IMG/VR virus record: IMGVR_UViG_3300031975_001008
Coordinates: 1 to 37,672 of that record
DNA: 37,672 bases
Reading direction: 5' to 3' (one strand)
Source of the DNA: a virus
Positions within the stretch are counted from its first letter, which is position 1. Each line of letters starts with the position of its first letter. Under the pieces are notes generated by a model. The model did no database searches. It was not told the DNA's origin and saw only the letters and a program-made list of their open reading frames with translations. Positions 17,534-23,676 of this stretch are shown here, piece after piece. The position numbers were made by a program, and so were the translations under genes.

Positions 17534-17820
17534 TGTTAATTGAAACACCGTATAAAGTAGGAGATACTATATCTCTAAAACTAAGTTCAGGCGAAGAAAT
17601 TGTAGCTCGACTTGAATCAGAAGACGATAATCACTACACATTAAGAAAACCTATGGTGCTAATTGCACAAGAAAAAGGTTTAGGTTTAGCGCCGTTTATG
17701 TTTAGTGTAAGTCCTGAAAACAAGTTTATGATGCGAACAGCATCAGTGTCTTGTGTATCAAAAACACAAGACGAAATAAGCAAACAATATGTTGCAACAA
17801 CATCAGGTATTGCAATATAA
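17533..17820 (+). CDS. Conserved small phage protein, possibly Sm/SH3-like barrel
   Basis: A 95-residue protein. The first 40 residues (VGDTISLKLSSGEEIVARLESED...YTLRKPMVL) read as a small five-strand barrel of Sm or SH3 type. The C-terminal half is less ordered. Its place between glutaredoxin and a PAAR protein suggests phage core or tail genes. The barrel call is from pattern only; the function is unknown. Coupled to the next gene by TAATG. Confidence 0.6.
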   Translation: MLIETPYKVGDTISLKLSSGEEIVARLESEDDNHYTLRKPMVLIAQEKGLGLAPFMFSVSPENKFMMRTASVSCVSKTQDEISKQYVATTSGIAI

Positions 17821-18116
17821 TGAGTGTGGCCATACATAGAGACACTGACGGAAGAGCTTGTGGTGCAACTACGACTGTTACAGGACAGTCCAACGTGTAT
17901 GCAAATAATTTGTTAGTATCTGTAGATGGAGATCCAAACACACACGGCGGCGGCGAACTTATTGCCGCAAATAATAAAGTTTATGTAAACAATAAACTTG
18001 TGGTCAACAATACACCTGAAAGTGCAAATCCGGACAATTTATGTGTGCCATTAGGTGGTGCTCATTGTGCTCCTGTTACAGCAGGCGGATCTGGAAATGT
18101 ATTTGTTGGCGATTAA
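17820..18116 (+). CDS. PAAR-motif tail-spike tip protein (gp5.4-like)
   Basis: 98 residues from the ATG at 17820; an upstream extension of the frame only overlaps the previous gene. Repeated short strands with G-x-x-N-V-Y/F-V-N (GQSNVYANN, NNKVYVNN, GSGNVFVGD) and paired His/Cys residues (CGATT, GGAHCAPV) match PAAR spike-tip proteins that cap the gp5 needle of myoviruses. Likely sharpens the cell-puncturing device with a bound metal. The sequence is more Asn-rich than usual, hence moderate confidence. Confidence 0.7.
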   Translation: MSVAIHRDTDGRACGATTTVTGQSNVYANNLLVSVDGDPNTHGGGELIAANNKVYVNNKLVVNNTPESANPDNLCVPLGGAHCAPVTAGGSGNVFVGD

Positions 18117-18119
18117 TGG

Positions 18120-18148
18120 TTGACAAACTGAAAAAAATTTCGTATAAT
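18120..18148 (+). promoter_or_regulatory. Consensus sigma70-type promoter
   Basis: TTGACA (18120-18125), 17-base spacer, TATAAT (18143-18148). It drives the small basic protein at 18170. Confidence 0.9.
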
Positions 18149-18169
18149 ATATTAACAAAGGAGAATAAC

Positions 18170-18346
18170 ATGAATGTACATGAACAAATCGTACAAGCCT
18201 TCAATAACTATTTGACTGAACAAGAGTCATTTGAAACAAAAGGTGTAAAGGCTGCAGCAACTAGAGCTAGAAAAGCACTAGGTGATCTAGGTAAACTTAC
18301 CAAAGAACGCAGAAAAGAAGTACAAGACAAAAAGAACGCGATGTAA
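18170..18346 (+). CDS. Hc1-like small basic DNA-binding protein
   Basis: 58 residues from the ATG at 18170, after AGGAG. The core (ETKGVKAAATRARKALGDL...TKERRKEV) matches the histone H1-like Hc1 pattern seen in Chlamydia and in many phages: G-x-K-x-A-x-x-R-x-R-K-A-L, then L-x-K-x-x-R-K-E. Likely binds DNA. Its strong consensus promoter points to early, high expression. The next gene begins at the TAATG overlap. Confidence 0.75.
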   Translation: MNVHEQIVQAFNNYLTEQESFETKGVKAAATRARKALGDLGKLTKERRKEVQDKKNAM

Positions 18347-18555
18347 TGAGCGGACAACGGCGCTGGCTTAAATTATGGGCTAGGACTGTTGGTATGCCTA
18401 TAGGCATAACAGACGACGATAAGCCAGAGTTCCTACCTATATCACAAGATGATGTAAAACGAGCTCTGGCTTTTCGCACCTTTTGGATCATACTGCATAT
18501 TCTTACATGTATTATGATCATAGCAGGCAACACAAAAACACTATTCTTCGCATAA
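18346..18555 (+). CDS. Small conserved membrane protein
   Basis: A 69-residue protein. The basic N-terminus (SGQRRWLKLWART) and the segment PIGITDDDKPEFLPI lie in the cytoplasm; one membrane helix spans about 45-66 (FWIILHILTCIMIIAG). It resembles a small membrane protein widely found in marine T4-like phages. Function unknown. Confidence 0.7.
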   Translation: MSGQRRWLKLWARTVGMPIGITDDDKPEFLPISQDDVKRALAFRTFWIILHILTCIMIIAGNTKTLFFA

Positions 18556-18558
18556 ATA
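18551..18558 (+). promoter_or_regulatory. Late-promoter-like box
   Basis: CATAAATA, 32 bases before the ATG at 18591; AAGGAG lies between. Confidence 0.45.
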
Positions 18559-18590
18559 ATAAAGTACGCAGTTAATAAGGAGTACTTTAT

Positions 18591-18824
18591 ATGATGTGGC
18601 TTGATTATACCATAGAACAGTTTGGCGACGACTTTTCAGTTAGAGGAGAGTGGCCAGGTGAAGTAATGGGATTAAGGAAAGATGGCACCTACAAAGGTAA
18701 TCATCTTTACAAACCTGGAGATGTCTTTGTCGTACAGCCAAACGGCATTCTCAAAAAAACAGACGACCTCTATGCTTTAATGATGAAGTATGAACAAAGT
18801 AAATTAAATGCAGAAAAAGGTTGA
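18591..18824 (+). CDS. Small conserved phage protein, unknown function
   Basis: A 77-residue protein rich in Gly, Trp and Tyr with a beta-strand pattern (YKPGDVFVVQPNG) and a helical, charged C-terminus. No domain is recognised. Its stop overlaps the -35 hexamer of the tmRNA promoter. It follows AAGGAG and a late-type box. Confidence 0.6.
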   Translation: MMWLDYTIEQFGDDFSVRGEWPGEVMGLRKDGTYKGNHLYKPGDVFVVQPNGILKKTDDLYALMMKYEQSKLNAEKG

Positions 18825-18851
18825 CACCTACCTTAAAAGACTGTATAAATA
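18821..18851 (+). promoter_or_regulatory. Promoter of the tmRNA gene, overlapping a late-type box
   Basis: TTGACA (18821-18826), 17-base spacer, TATAAA (18844-18849). The -10 lies inside TATAAATA (18844-18851), an exact T4 late box, so the RNA could be made both early and late. Confidence 0.8.
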
Positions 18852-18938
18852 TATATGTAACGTTGAAGCAATTTGACGACTGGACAGGACCCGGGGGCGG
18901 TACCCGGCGGCTCCACCATAAGCACATTTGGAGATACA

Positions 18939-19190
18939 GTGAAGACACGTATTAAAATGATTAGCGGCGATGAGTTTGATGCTCTAAGCAAAAAGGCTAA
19001 GAAATACTTTCATTGGAAACCAGGTGAACGTAAGAAGATTAAGCGTGGTTATAACAAAAGACTTCGCAAGTGTGCTTATGATGGGGCCGAAATAGGATCG
19101 ACTGACTGGATAGAAGAGTGGAGTTACCCGGATCTAAGCACGGTTATCGCGAAGAAAATTGATAATTGCAAACGCAAATTTCAAACCTGA
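18939..19190 (+). CDS. Small ORF inside the tmRNA intervening segment
   Basis: GTG at 18939 has a well-spaced GGAG (18930-18933), and the frame runs 83 residues to TGA at 19188. The first 48 codons fill the spacer between the CCA end and the mature tmRNA 5' end (VKTRIKMISGDEFDALS, then a Lys/Arg-rich helix). That part resembles a small phage protein beginning KTRIKxISGDE; function unknown. The rest crosses the 5' acceptor strand and ends within the tag-coding frame, so the protein C-terminus is constrained by the RNA. It may be a real gene with a readthrough tail. RNA processing would cut its message. Confidence 0.5.
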   Translation: MKTRIKMISGDEFDALSKKAKKYFHWKPGERKKIKRGYNKRLRKCAYDGAEIGSTDWIEEWSYPDLSTVIAKKIDNCKRKFQT

Positions 19191-19297
19191 AGCGTTTACA
19201 TCTTTAGACATGTCTATGGATAGTGAACTACTTGCAGCCTAAGCTGTAAACTTCGCGGTATGGTTCCACCGGGCAACAGGACGGGCCACTTAATTCA

Positions 19298-19317
19298 CTT
19301 TGTAGTTAACTACAAAG
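19298..19317 (+). other. Hairpin at the end of the tmRNA coding piece
   Basis: CTTTGTAG-TTAA-CTACAAAG, an 8-bp stem with a 4-base loop. It is probably the last helix of the coding RNA or a processing site; no T-run follows directly. Confidence 0.5.
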
Positions 19318-19324
19318 CGTAGGA

Positions 19325-19332
19325 GATAAATA
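19325..19332 (+). promoter_or_regulatory. Late-promoter-like box
   Basis: GATAAATA, 77 bases before the beta-barrel gene at 19409. Confidence 0.4.
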
Positions 19333-19349
19333 TTTCGCTGGGGGACAAG

Positions 19350-19380
19350 CCTTTGGCGTTTTTTTATATCGATATAAAAA
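19350..19380 (+). terminator. Possible terminator and AT palindrome
   Basis: A short GCC-TTT-GGC stem is followed by a run of seven T, a weak terminator for the tmRNA. The T-run enters a perfect 20-base AT-rich palindrome centred on ATCGAT (19361-19380). Confidence 0.4.
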
Positions 19381-19408
19381 TAAAAAATTAAAGGAAAAAA
19401 CAATCAAA

Positions 19409-19816
19409 ATGAATAAAATACTTATAGCAATTGCCGCTACGGCAATTCTAAGTACTACTGCTATGGCAGAAGACTTAGGATCAAATTTAGCTCTTAACAC
19501 AGAGCTAAAAGCATTTCATAAAGTTGATGCGGAAACAAACCACATCACTATTGAACCAGAATTACGTTGGACACCTGCTGCAGGACCACTATCGATTTGG
19601 GGCGAAGTTCCAATTACTGTGTATGAAACAGATCATGCATCAGGCGACGATCTTGCACTAATGAATGTACTAGACGATGGATCATATCCTGTACTAGAAT
19701 TAGGCTTTGATTATGCTGTTAATCCAACATCAGTTGTATACGGCGAAACAACATATGACTTCAACGGCGATAACGACCGTGGAGAAATTGAAGTAGGCGT
19801 AAAAATTAACTTCTAA
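19409..19816 (+). CDS. Small outer-membrane beta-barrel-like protein
   Basis: A 135-residue protein. Residues 1-20 are a signal peptide (KILIAIAATAILSTTAMA, cut before EDLG). The mature part alternates amphipathic strands (ELKAFHKVD, HITIEPELRW, LSIWGEVPITVYE, VVYGETTYDF, EIEVGVKINF) and ends in Phe, as most outer-membrane barrels do. About eight strands would fit. A phage-encoded outer-membrane protein could mask receptors or change permeability; the function is inferred. It has its own leader and a strong terminator, suggesting high expression. Confidence 0.75.
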   Translation: MNKILIAIAATAILSTTAMAEDLGSNLALNTELKAFHKVDAETNHITIEPELRWTPAAGPLSIWGEVPITVYETDHASGDDLALMNVLDDGSYPVLELGFDYAVNPTSVVYGETTYDFNGDNDRGEIEVGVKINF

Positions 19817-19845
19817 ATATTTTAATTAATTTATAAAAATTAACT

Positions 19846-19871
19846 GGGTCGCTTCGGCGGCCCTTTTTTTT
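19846..19871 (+). terminator. Strong intrinsic terminator
   Basis: GGGTCGC-TTCG-GCGGCCC stem-loop with a stable UUCG tetraloop, followed by eight T. It ends the beta-barrel gene. Confidence 0.93.
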
Positions 19872-19882
19872 GATTAAAGTAC

Positions 19883-19890
19883 AATAAATA
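19883..19890 (+). promoter_or_regulatory. Late-promoter-like box
   Basis: AATAAATA, 23 bases before the ATG at 19914, with AGGAG between. Confidence 0.5.
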
Positions 19891-19913
19891 CACAGATAAT
19901 AGGAGAAGTCTAA

Positions 19914-20111
19914 ATGGCCGAAAAAGAAGATAACACAGGAAAATTAGAAGTTGCAGTACGTATACTAGGTAATGAATTAGTTGCACTGAAAATGGTAGTG
20001 GATGATTTTAAAATGAAATGGTTAGTATATGGTGTTATTACTATAGTAGCACTAGGTTGGGCTGCAAGTAGTTTTGGACCTGCACTTTTTGACATGGTAT
20101 CGAGTGGCTAA
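19914..20111 (+). CDS. Small single-span membrane protein
   Basis: A 65-residue protein. Charged N-terminal helix (about 1-35, acidic then amphipathic) and one membrane span at about 38-60 (WLVYGVITIVALGWAASSF). The layout is like phage membrane adaptors or lysis accessory proteins. Function unknown. Its stop overlaps the next start (TAATG), so the two membrane proteins are coupled. Confidence 0.65.
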   Translation: MAEKEDNTGKLEVAVRILGNELVALKMVVDDFKMKWLVYGVITIVALGWAASSFGPALFDMVSSG

Positions 20112-20452
20112 TGTGGCAACGGTTTCGCAAATGGTTAAACATAGACCATATTGTGGATCTAGCTGTTGACCTGTTCTTAATACTGTTTGATGTGTTAAGT
20201 TCTCCTATCCTGATTGTAATGAGATTAGCACGTTGGGTAATAGGCACTTATTTGTTAGATGGGTTTAAGAACAAAATAAAAAAAGTAGCACATTGGGCAG
20301 AAGGCAGGCACATATTACTACAAATTTTAGTATGGGCACTTATAATATGTGTAGGAGTAATTATTCTAACATTAATGTGGCTCTTCGGAACAGCCTTTGG
20401 AGAGTTTGTAATGGAAGAATGGGGTGACCAAGCACTAAACTTGGATGAATAA
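20111..20452 (+). CDS. Conserved two-span membrane protein
   Basis: A 113-residue protein with hydrophobic segments at about 14-45 (IVDLAVDLFLILFDVLSSPILIVMRLA; its start is amphipathic) and 68-93 (LLQILVWALIICVGVIILTLMWLF). A basic stretch lies between them and the C-terminus is acidic. It resembles membrane proteins carried by marine T4-like phages next to the SNase gene; function unknown. Confidence 0.65.
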   Translation: MWQRFRKWLNIDHIVDLAVDLFLILFDVLSSPILIVMRLARWVIGTYLLDGFKNKIKKVAHWAEGRHILLQILVWALIICVGVIILTLMWLFGTAFGEFVMEEWGDQALNLDE

Positions 20453-20469
20453 TAAATGAGGGAAAATAA

Positions 20470-20937
20470 ATGTACGAATATAAATGTAAAATCCTAAGGG
20501 TCGTTGACGGTGATACTGTTGATGTAGACATAGATCTAGGCTTTGGAATGTGGATGCACAAAGAACGTGTACGCATGATGGGTATAGACACACCAGAATC
20601 AAGAACTCGTGATAAAGTGGAGAAAGCCTTTGGACTTGCATCAAAAGAAAGACTTAAAGAACTACTACCGATTGGGTCGATCCAAGTACTTAAAACAGAA
20701 ATTGATAGAAGCGGAGAAGACAAAAAAGGAAAGTTCGGACGTATCCTTGGAGACTTCCTCGTTGATGACAACAGAAGATGCACTGATATACTTGTCGAAG
20801 AGGGACATGCTGTAGCATACTTTGGCGGATCAAAAGACGAAGTTGATGCACAGCATATGGCAAATAGAACAAGATTGCTTGAAAACGGTACTATGAGCAA
20901 AGCAGTTTATGATGCTGCTGTAGCAGAAATGCAGTAG
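20470..20937 (+). CDS. Thermonuclease-like (SNase) endonuclease
   Basis: 155 residues, a single SNase domain. RVVDGDTVDVDID carries the calcium-site acids (D13, D15), RVRMMGIDTPE carries R35 and E43, and KFGRILGDF gives R91, matching the catalytic Arg-Glu-Arg of staphylococcal nuclease. No signal peptide, so it acts inside the infected cell, probably in host nucleic acid breakdown. Ribosome-binding site GAGGGAAA. Last gene before the first of three repeated promoter cassettes. Confidence 0.9.
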   Translation: MYEYKCKILRVVDGDTVDVDIDLGFGMWMHKERVRMMGIDTPESRTRDKVEKAFGLASKERLKELLPIGSIQVLKTEIDRSGEDKKGKFGRILGDFLVDDNRRCTDILVEEGHAVAYFGGSKDEVDAQHMANRTRLLENGTMSKAVYDAAVAEMQ

Positions 20938-20979
20938 TTTACCAAAATAGGTTGACTTTTCTCCTATAGAGTATATTAT
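20938..20979 (+). promoter_or_regulatory. Promoter cassette copy 1
   Basis: A 23-base element (TTT plus ACCAAAATAGGTTGACTTTT, 20938-20960) contains TTGACT (20952-20957). TATTAT (20974-20979) is 16 bases further. The same 23 bases recur at 21270 and 22365. Confidence 0.85.
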
Positions 20980-21007
20980 ATACACAATGTTAACAAAAAG
21001 GAGAAAC

Positions 21008-21268
21008 ATGAAAACAAAAGCAAAAGGAACAAAGTTCTTTAAAGAAGGCACACAAAATCAACAAATCCTAGAAAATTACTGGGGTAACGGTAAATCTTTT
21101 ACTACAGAAGATCTAACTGATAACTTGGACATTATGTCTCCAGGTGCTAGATTAACTGAGCTAAGAGACGCTGGTTTCGATGTAAGAGTAGTAAAAACTA
21201 ACCCAAACGATTCAGTAGGTAGACCACAGGCAACATATAAAATTATGCAAAGAAGAGCTCACGCATAA
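21008..21268 (+). CDS. Small winged-helix/HTH protein
   Basis: 86 residues from the ATG at 21008, which follows AAGGAG; an ATG seven codons upstream lacks a site. The fold reads as helix (NQQILENYW), a turn, helix (TTEDLTDNL), recognition helix (SPGARLTELRDAG) and wing (FDVRVVKTN), like the HTH_39 family of phage proteins. Likely a DNA-binding regulator. It sits between two copies of the repeated promoter cassette, which it might control; that link is speculative. Confidence 0.7.
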   Translation: MKTKAKGTKFFKEGTQNQQILENYWGNGKSFTTEDLTDNLDIMSPGARLTELRDAGFDVRVVKTNPNDSVGRPQATYKIMQRRAHA

Positions 21269-21269
21269 T

Positions 21270-21312
21270 TTTACCAAAATAGGTTGACTTTTGCGCCTAG
21301 GCGTGCTATATT
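21270..21312 (+). promoter_or_regulatory. Promoter cassette copy 2
   Basis: Same 23 bases at 21270-21292; TTGACT (21284-21289), 17-base spacer, TATATT (21307-21312). It drives the gene at 21346. Confidence 0.85.
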
Positions 21313-21345
21313 ATACAAATAATAGGCAAACGAAAGGCGCACAAC

Positions 21346-21741
21346 ATGACAATGCAAATGGTAGGTCCGTACTTAACGACCACAAGATACAATAGCAAGA
21401 AGAAAAAGCCTAACGCTAAACAGCTCAAGGCACAAGCAGAACATGACAAATGGCTCCGCAAACAAGGAGTTCATCCTGATCAACTTGCTGATAAGAAACG
21501 CACAGCAGATCCGATAAATTCAATTCCAGACTATAGAAGCAATAGCAGAAACACAGTTCCTACAAGCGACAAAATTTGCGGCAACGGTACTCAGCGAGAG
21601 CAGATGACCTATAGTGGCGAACGTAAACTAGTAGGTATTGCTATGATGCACAAGTCAAATCTTGTGCCTGTATTTGCTGATGCCGATGATAAGAATGGAT
21701 CTAAACAAGCTACTGAGATAGCACAAATGCGTAGAAACTAA
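21346..21741 (+). CDS. Conserved basic phage protein, unknown function
   Basis: A 131-residue, polar, Lys/Asn-rich protein with little predicted hydrophobic core at the N-terminus (YNSKKKKPNAKQLKAQAEHDKWLRK). The C-terminal part (MTYSGERKLVGIAMMHKSNLVPVF) is more ordered. It resembles a conserved protein of marine T4-like phages, but I know no function. Transcribed from promoter cassette copy 2. Confidence 0.65.
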   Translation: MTMQMVGPYLTTTRYNSKKKKPNAKQLKAQAEHDKWLRKQGVHPDQLADKKRTADPINSIPDYRSNSRNTVPTSDKICGNGTQREQMTYSGERKLVGIAMMHKSNLVPVFADADDKNGSKQATEIAQMRRN

Positions 21742-21771
21742 ACTACACACTAAATGTAGTACCAAATCAAT

Positions 21772-21778
21772 CTAAATA
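21772..21778 (+). promoter_or_regulatory. Late-promoter-like box
   Basis: CTAAATA, 17 bases before the ATG at 21795, matching late expression of a lysis gene. Confidence 0.5.
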
Positions 21779-21794
21779 AATTATGAGGTATATT

Positions 21795-22361
21795 ATGAAG
21801 ACAGCTATTTTAGCAGCCATGATACTAACAGCGACTACTGCGTTCGCATCATCGGCATCTACTTTTCAAAATCCACAAATTGAAGAATTGTACACAGAAG
21901 AAAACAGACCAGAACTGTATTGTCTTGCACAAAACATTTATTTTGAAGCAAAATCAGAACCATTAGCAGGGCAGTATGCCGTTGCTGATGTAGTTCTTAA
22001 TCGTGTTAACGACACACGTTATCCTAACACAATCTGTGAAGTTGTTAGAGAAGGTCCAATCAAAGAAAGTTGGAAAACTAAACAACATGCAGACTTACCA
22101 GATGACCAACGTATCTATCATCCGATTAAAAATCGTTGCCAATTCAGTTGGTACTGTGACGGCAAGGCTGATACTATTCGAGATAGTGATGCTTGGCGTA
22201 CCGCACAAATTATTGCGTACAAAATTGTACACACTGATAAGATGCGAGGTATCACAGAAGGTGCTACACACTATCATGCTGACTATGTTTCGCCTAAGTG
22301 GGCAAGTAAGATACAACTAGTCGGATCAATTTCAACACACATCTTTTATCGTTGGAACTAA
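21795..22361 (+). CDS. Secreted SleB/CwlJ-type cell-wall hydrolase
   Basis: 188 residues from the ATG at 21795, placed 7 bases after GAGG; an ATG four codons upstream is less well placed. Signal peptide 1-20 (ILAAMILTATTAFAS). The hydrolase_2 domain follows: CLAQNIYFEAKSEP with the catalytic Glu51, VADVVLNRVND, CQFSWYCDG and ATHYHADYVSPKW. Family members cut peptidoglycan glycan strands. With a signal peptide it would be exported by Sec and could be the phage endolysin. A late-type box precedes it. Confidence 0.88.
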   Translation: MKTAILAAMILTATTAFASSASTFQNPQIEELYTEENRPELYCLAQNIYFEAKSEPLAGQYAVADVVLNRVNDTRYPNTICEVVREGPIKESWKTKQHADLPDDQRIYHPIKNRCQFSWYCDGKADTIRDSDAWRTAQIIAYKIVHTDKMRGITEGATHYHADYVSPKWASKIQLVGSISTHIFYRWN

Positions 22362-22364
22362 AGG

Positions 22365-22407
22365 TTTACCAAAATAGGTTGACTTTTACACTTAAAGATA
22401 GTATTAT
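22365..22407 (+). promoter_or_regulatory. Promoter cassette copy 3
   Basis: Same 23 bases at 22365-22387; TTGACT (22379-22384), 17-base spacer, TATTAT (22402-22407). It drives the three-lipoprotein cluster. Confidence 0.85.
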
Positions 22408-22447
22408 ATACGTAACATTAATAAAAGGCTAGGCTATGGAGGCTAAT

Positions 22448-22981
22448 ATGAAAGGCTTTACTAAGATCGTCACTATGACTGCAATGCTAGGTATGCTAGG
22501 TGCATGTAGTGGTATGAAAGAAATTGAAATCCGCGAAACAAAAGCACACCCAACATGGTATGAAGACTGTGAACAGATTGGTTCCGAAGGTTGGTTGTTT
22601 TGGAAAACAGACTTTGCTTATTCCTGTGGAATGGGTGAGAGTAAGTTTGAACAAGCAAGTGAATCTCAAGCATACGCATTTGCAGTAAAAGGCTACGCAG
22701 AACGTTTGAACGGTGAAGTTAACTCAAGCACTACTGTTGAGATTAAAGGTAACACTGGCAACGAAACTAGAGTAACTAGAACATTTGTAGAACACAGTGT
22801 TCAAGATACTGTAATTAGAGAGCATCTTGAAGTTAAAAGGTATGCATATGAGTTAGGCGCAACTGGTAGAGTACACACATATGTACGTATCAAGATGCCA
22901 CTTGAAGTATTTGACAGACTATTGCAACAAGCAAAGGATGAACGTAATGCTAAGATCGCTTCTAATTCTAACAACGGTTAG
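22448..22981 (+). CDS. Lipoprotein, LPP20-like
   Basis: 177 residues from the ATG at 22448, just after GGAGG; a start four codons earlier would overlap that site. Lipobox LGAC with the acylated Cys near residue 20. The mature region (HPTWYEDC..., SQAYAFAVKGYAERLNGEV, TYVRIKMP) resembles the LPP20 lipoprotein fold. It probably sits on the periplasmic face of the outer membrane. First of three adjacent lipoprotein genes; the next gene starts within its last codons. Confidence 0.75.
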   Translation: MKGFTKIVTMTAMLGMLGACSGMKEIEIRETKAHPTWYEDCEQIGSEGWLFWKTDFAYSCGMGESKFEQASESQAYAFAVKGYAERLNGEVNSSTTVEIKGNTGNETRVTRTFVEHSVQDTVIREHLEVKRYAYELGATGRVHTYVRIKMPLEVFDRLLQQAKDERNAKIASNSNNG

Positions 22982-23279
22982 TCTATTAGCGGCGTGTTCA
23001 GGGAAGCAGGTTGAACTTGCTTCCGCTGGTCCACAATATTGCTATACAGACGAAAAGATTCAAATCGAAAATGGTCAAAAGGTCAATAGTAAGACTACAC
23101 TTGACTGTTCAGATAAACCAAGAGTAGAACATTTTGTTAAAGACACAGGCATTGCTAAAAATTGTAGACCTTATCAACAAATTGTTTCTATTAAAGGAAG
23201 GGAAAAGAATGTACAAGGATTCTTATGCCAGTTTGCAGACGGTAGTTGGCAAGCTGTTGATGGCAGTTACGCTTATTAG
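22947..23279 (+). CDS. Lipoprotein with 17-kDa-antigen-like C-terminus
   Basis: 110 residues from the ATG at 22947, nine bases after AAAGGA; an ATG three codons earlier is possible. Signal MLRSLLILTTVSLLAAC with the lipobox Cys at 17. The C-terminal half (CRPYQQIVSIKG, then GFLCQFADGSWQAV) matches the pattern of the Rickettsia 17-kDa surface antigen C-terminal domain: C-R-x-Y, V-x-I-x-G, C-x-x-x-D-G-x-W. It overlaps the preceding gene by 35 bases and the next by 71. Function unknown. Confidence 0.7.
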   Translation: MLRSLLILTTVSLLAACSGKQVELASAGPQYCYTDEKIQIENGQKVNSKTTLDCSDKPRVEHFVKDTGIAKNCRPYQQIVSIKGREKNVQGFLCQFADGSWQAVDGSYAY

Positions 23280-23661
23280 TCTTAGTGCTTGCGGTGCTAC
23301 AACACCTTACTATGGCAACATGACAACAGCAGATAACTTTCAGTCGAATAAGTCTGTGTTCGACGTAGCATTTAATATTGGCAAGGCAAATGCATATACA
23401 ATTCCTGCTAAAGATAGGCAAAGACATGAACGATGTGTTTATTTTGCACTTGAAACTTTAAACGTAGGAGAAGATTGTAAATGGTATAGTCCTGACAATA
23501 GTGCATCAGGAGTTGTACAAGTTGTACGCATTTATCCTGCTGGTAGCGGAAGTTGTCAAACATTTCATACAAGCCTAAATTACAAAGGCAAAACAAAAAA
23601 CATTCAAGACACAGCCTGCTGGTATCCTAATATTGGCAAATGGCAATTCATTTCTAAATAA
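23209..23661 (+). CDS. Third lipoprotein of the cluster
   Basis: 150 residues from the ATG at 23209, after GGAAGGGAA. The hydrophobic signal ends in SLSAC, with the acylated Cys at 28. The C-terminus (CQTFHTSLNYKGKTKNIQDTA, CWYPNIGKWQF) repeats the plan of the preceding lipoprotein in divergent form, suggesting an old duplication. The first 71 bases overlap that gene in another frame, an unusually long overlap. Confidence 0.7.
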   Translation: MYKDSYASLQTVVGKLLMAVTLISLSACGATTPYYGNMTTADNFQSNKSVFDVAFNIGKANAYTIPAKDRQRHERCVYFALETLNVGEDCKWYSPDNSASGVVQVVRIYPAGSGSCQTFHTSLNYKGKTKNIQDTACWYPNIGKWQFISK

Positions 23662-23676
23662 GGGTACTTATATTAT

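Larger units (their letters stand above)
18856..19317 (+). ncRNA. ssrA: Circularly permuted two-piece tmRNA
   Basis: The acceptor piece comes first and ends CGGCTCC-A-CCA (CCA at 18916-18918). The coding piece starts later at 19083 with GGGGCCG. These two 7-base strands pair fully, including a G3-U wobble, the alanine tRNA identity element. GGATCGAC follows the 5' strand, as in tmRNA. A 5-bp T-stem (CCGGG/CCCGG) is at 18891-18907, but its 7-base loop is GGCGGTA, not the usual TTCGA type. The tag frame runs 19168-19242: it starts ANANF, close to the alphaproteobacterial ANDNF, ends SELLAA and is 24 residues long. CCGGGCAACAGG at 19269-19280 resembles the conserved element after the tag in two-piece tmRNAs. 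Both RNA ends are approximate. It rescues stalled ribosomes and tags products for Clp proteases. Confidence 0.88.

Noticed and set aside
18873-18938. ATG start at 18873 for the ORF in the tmRNA
   Set aside because: It lies in the acceptor piece (T-arm) and would force the RNA fold to be coding; the GTG at 18939 has a proper GGAG.
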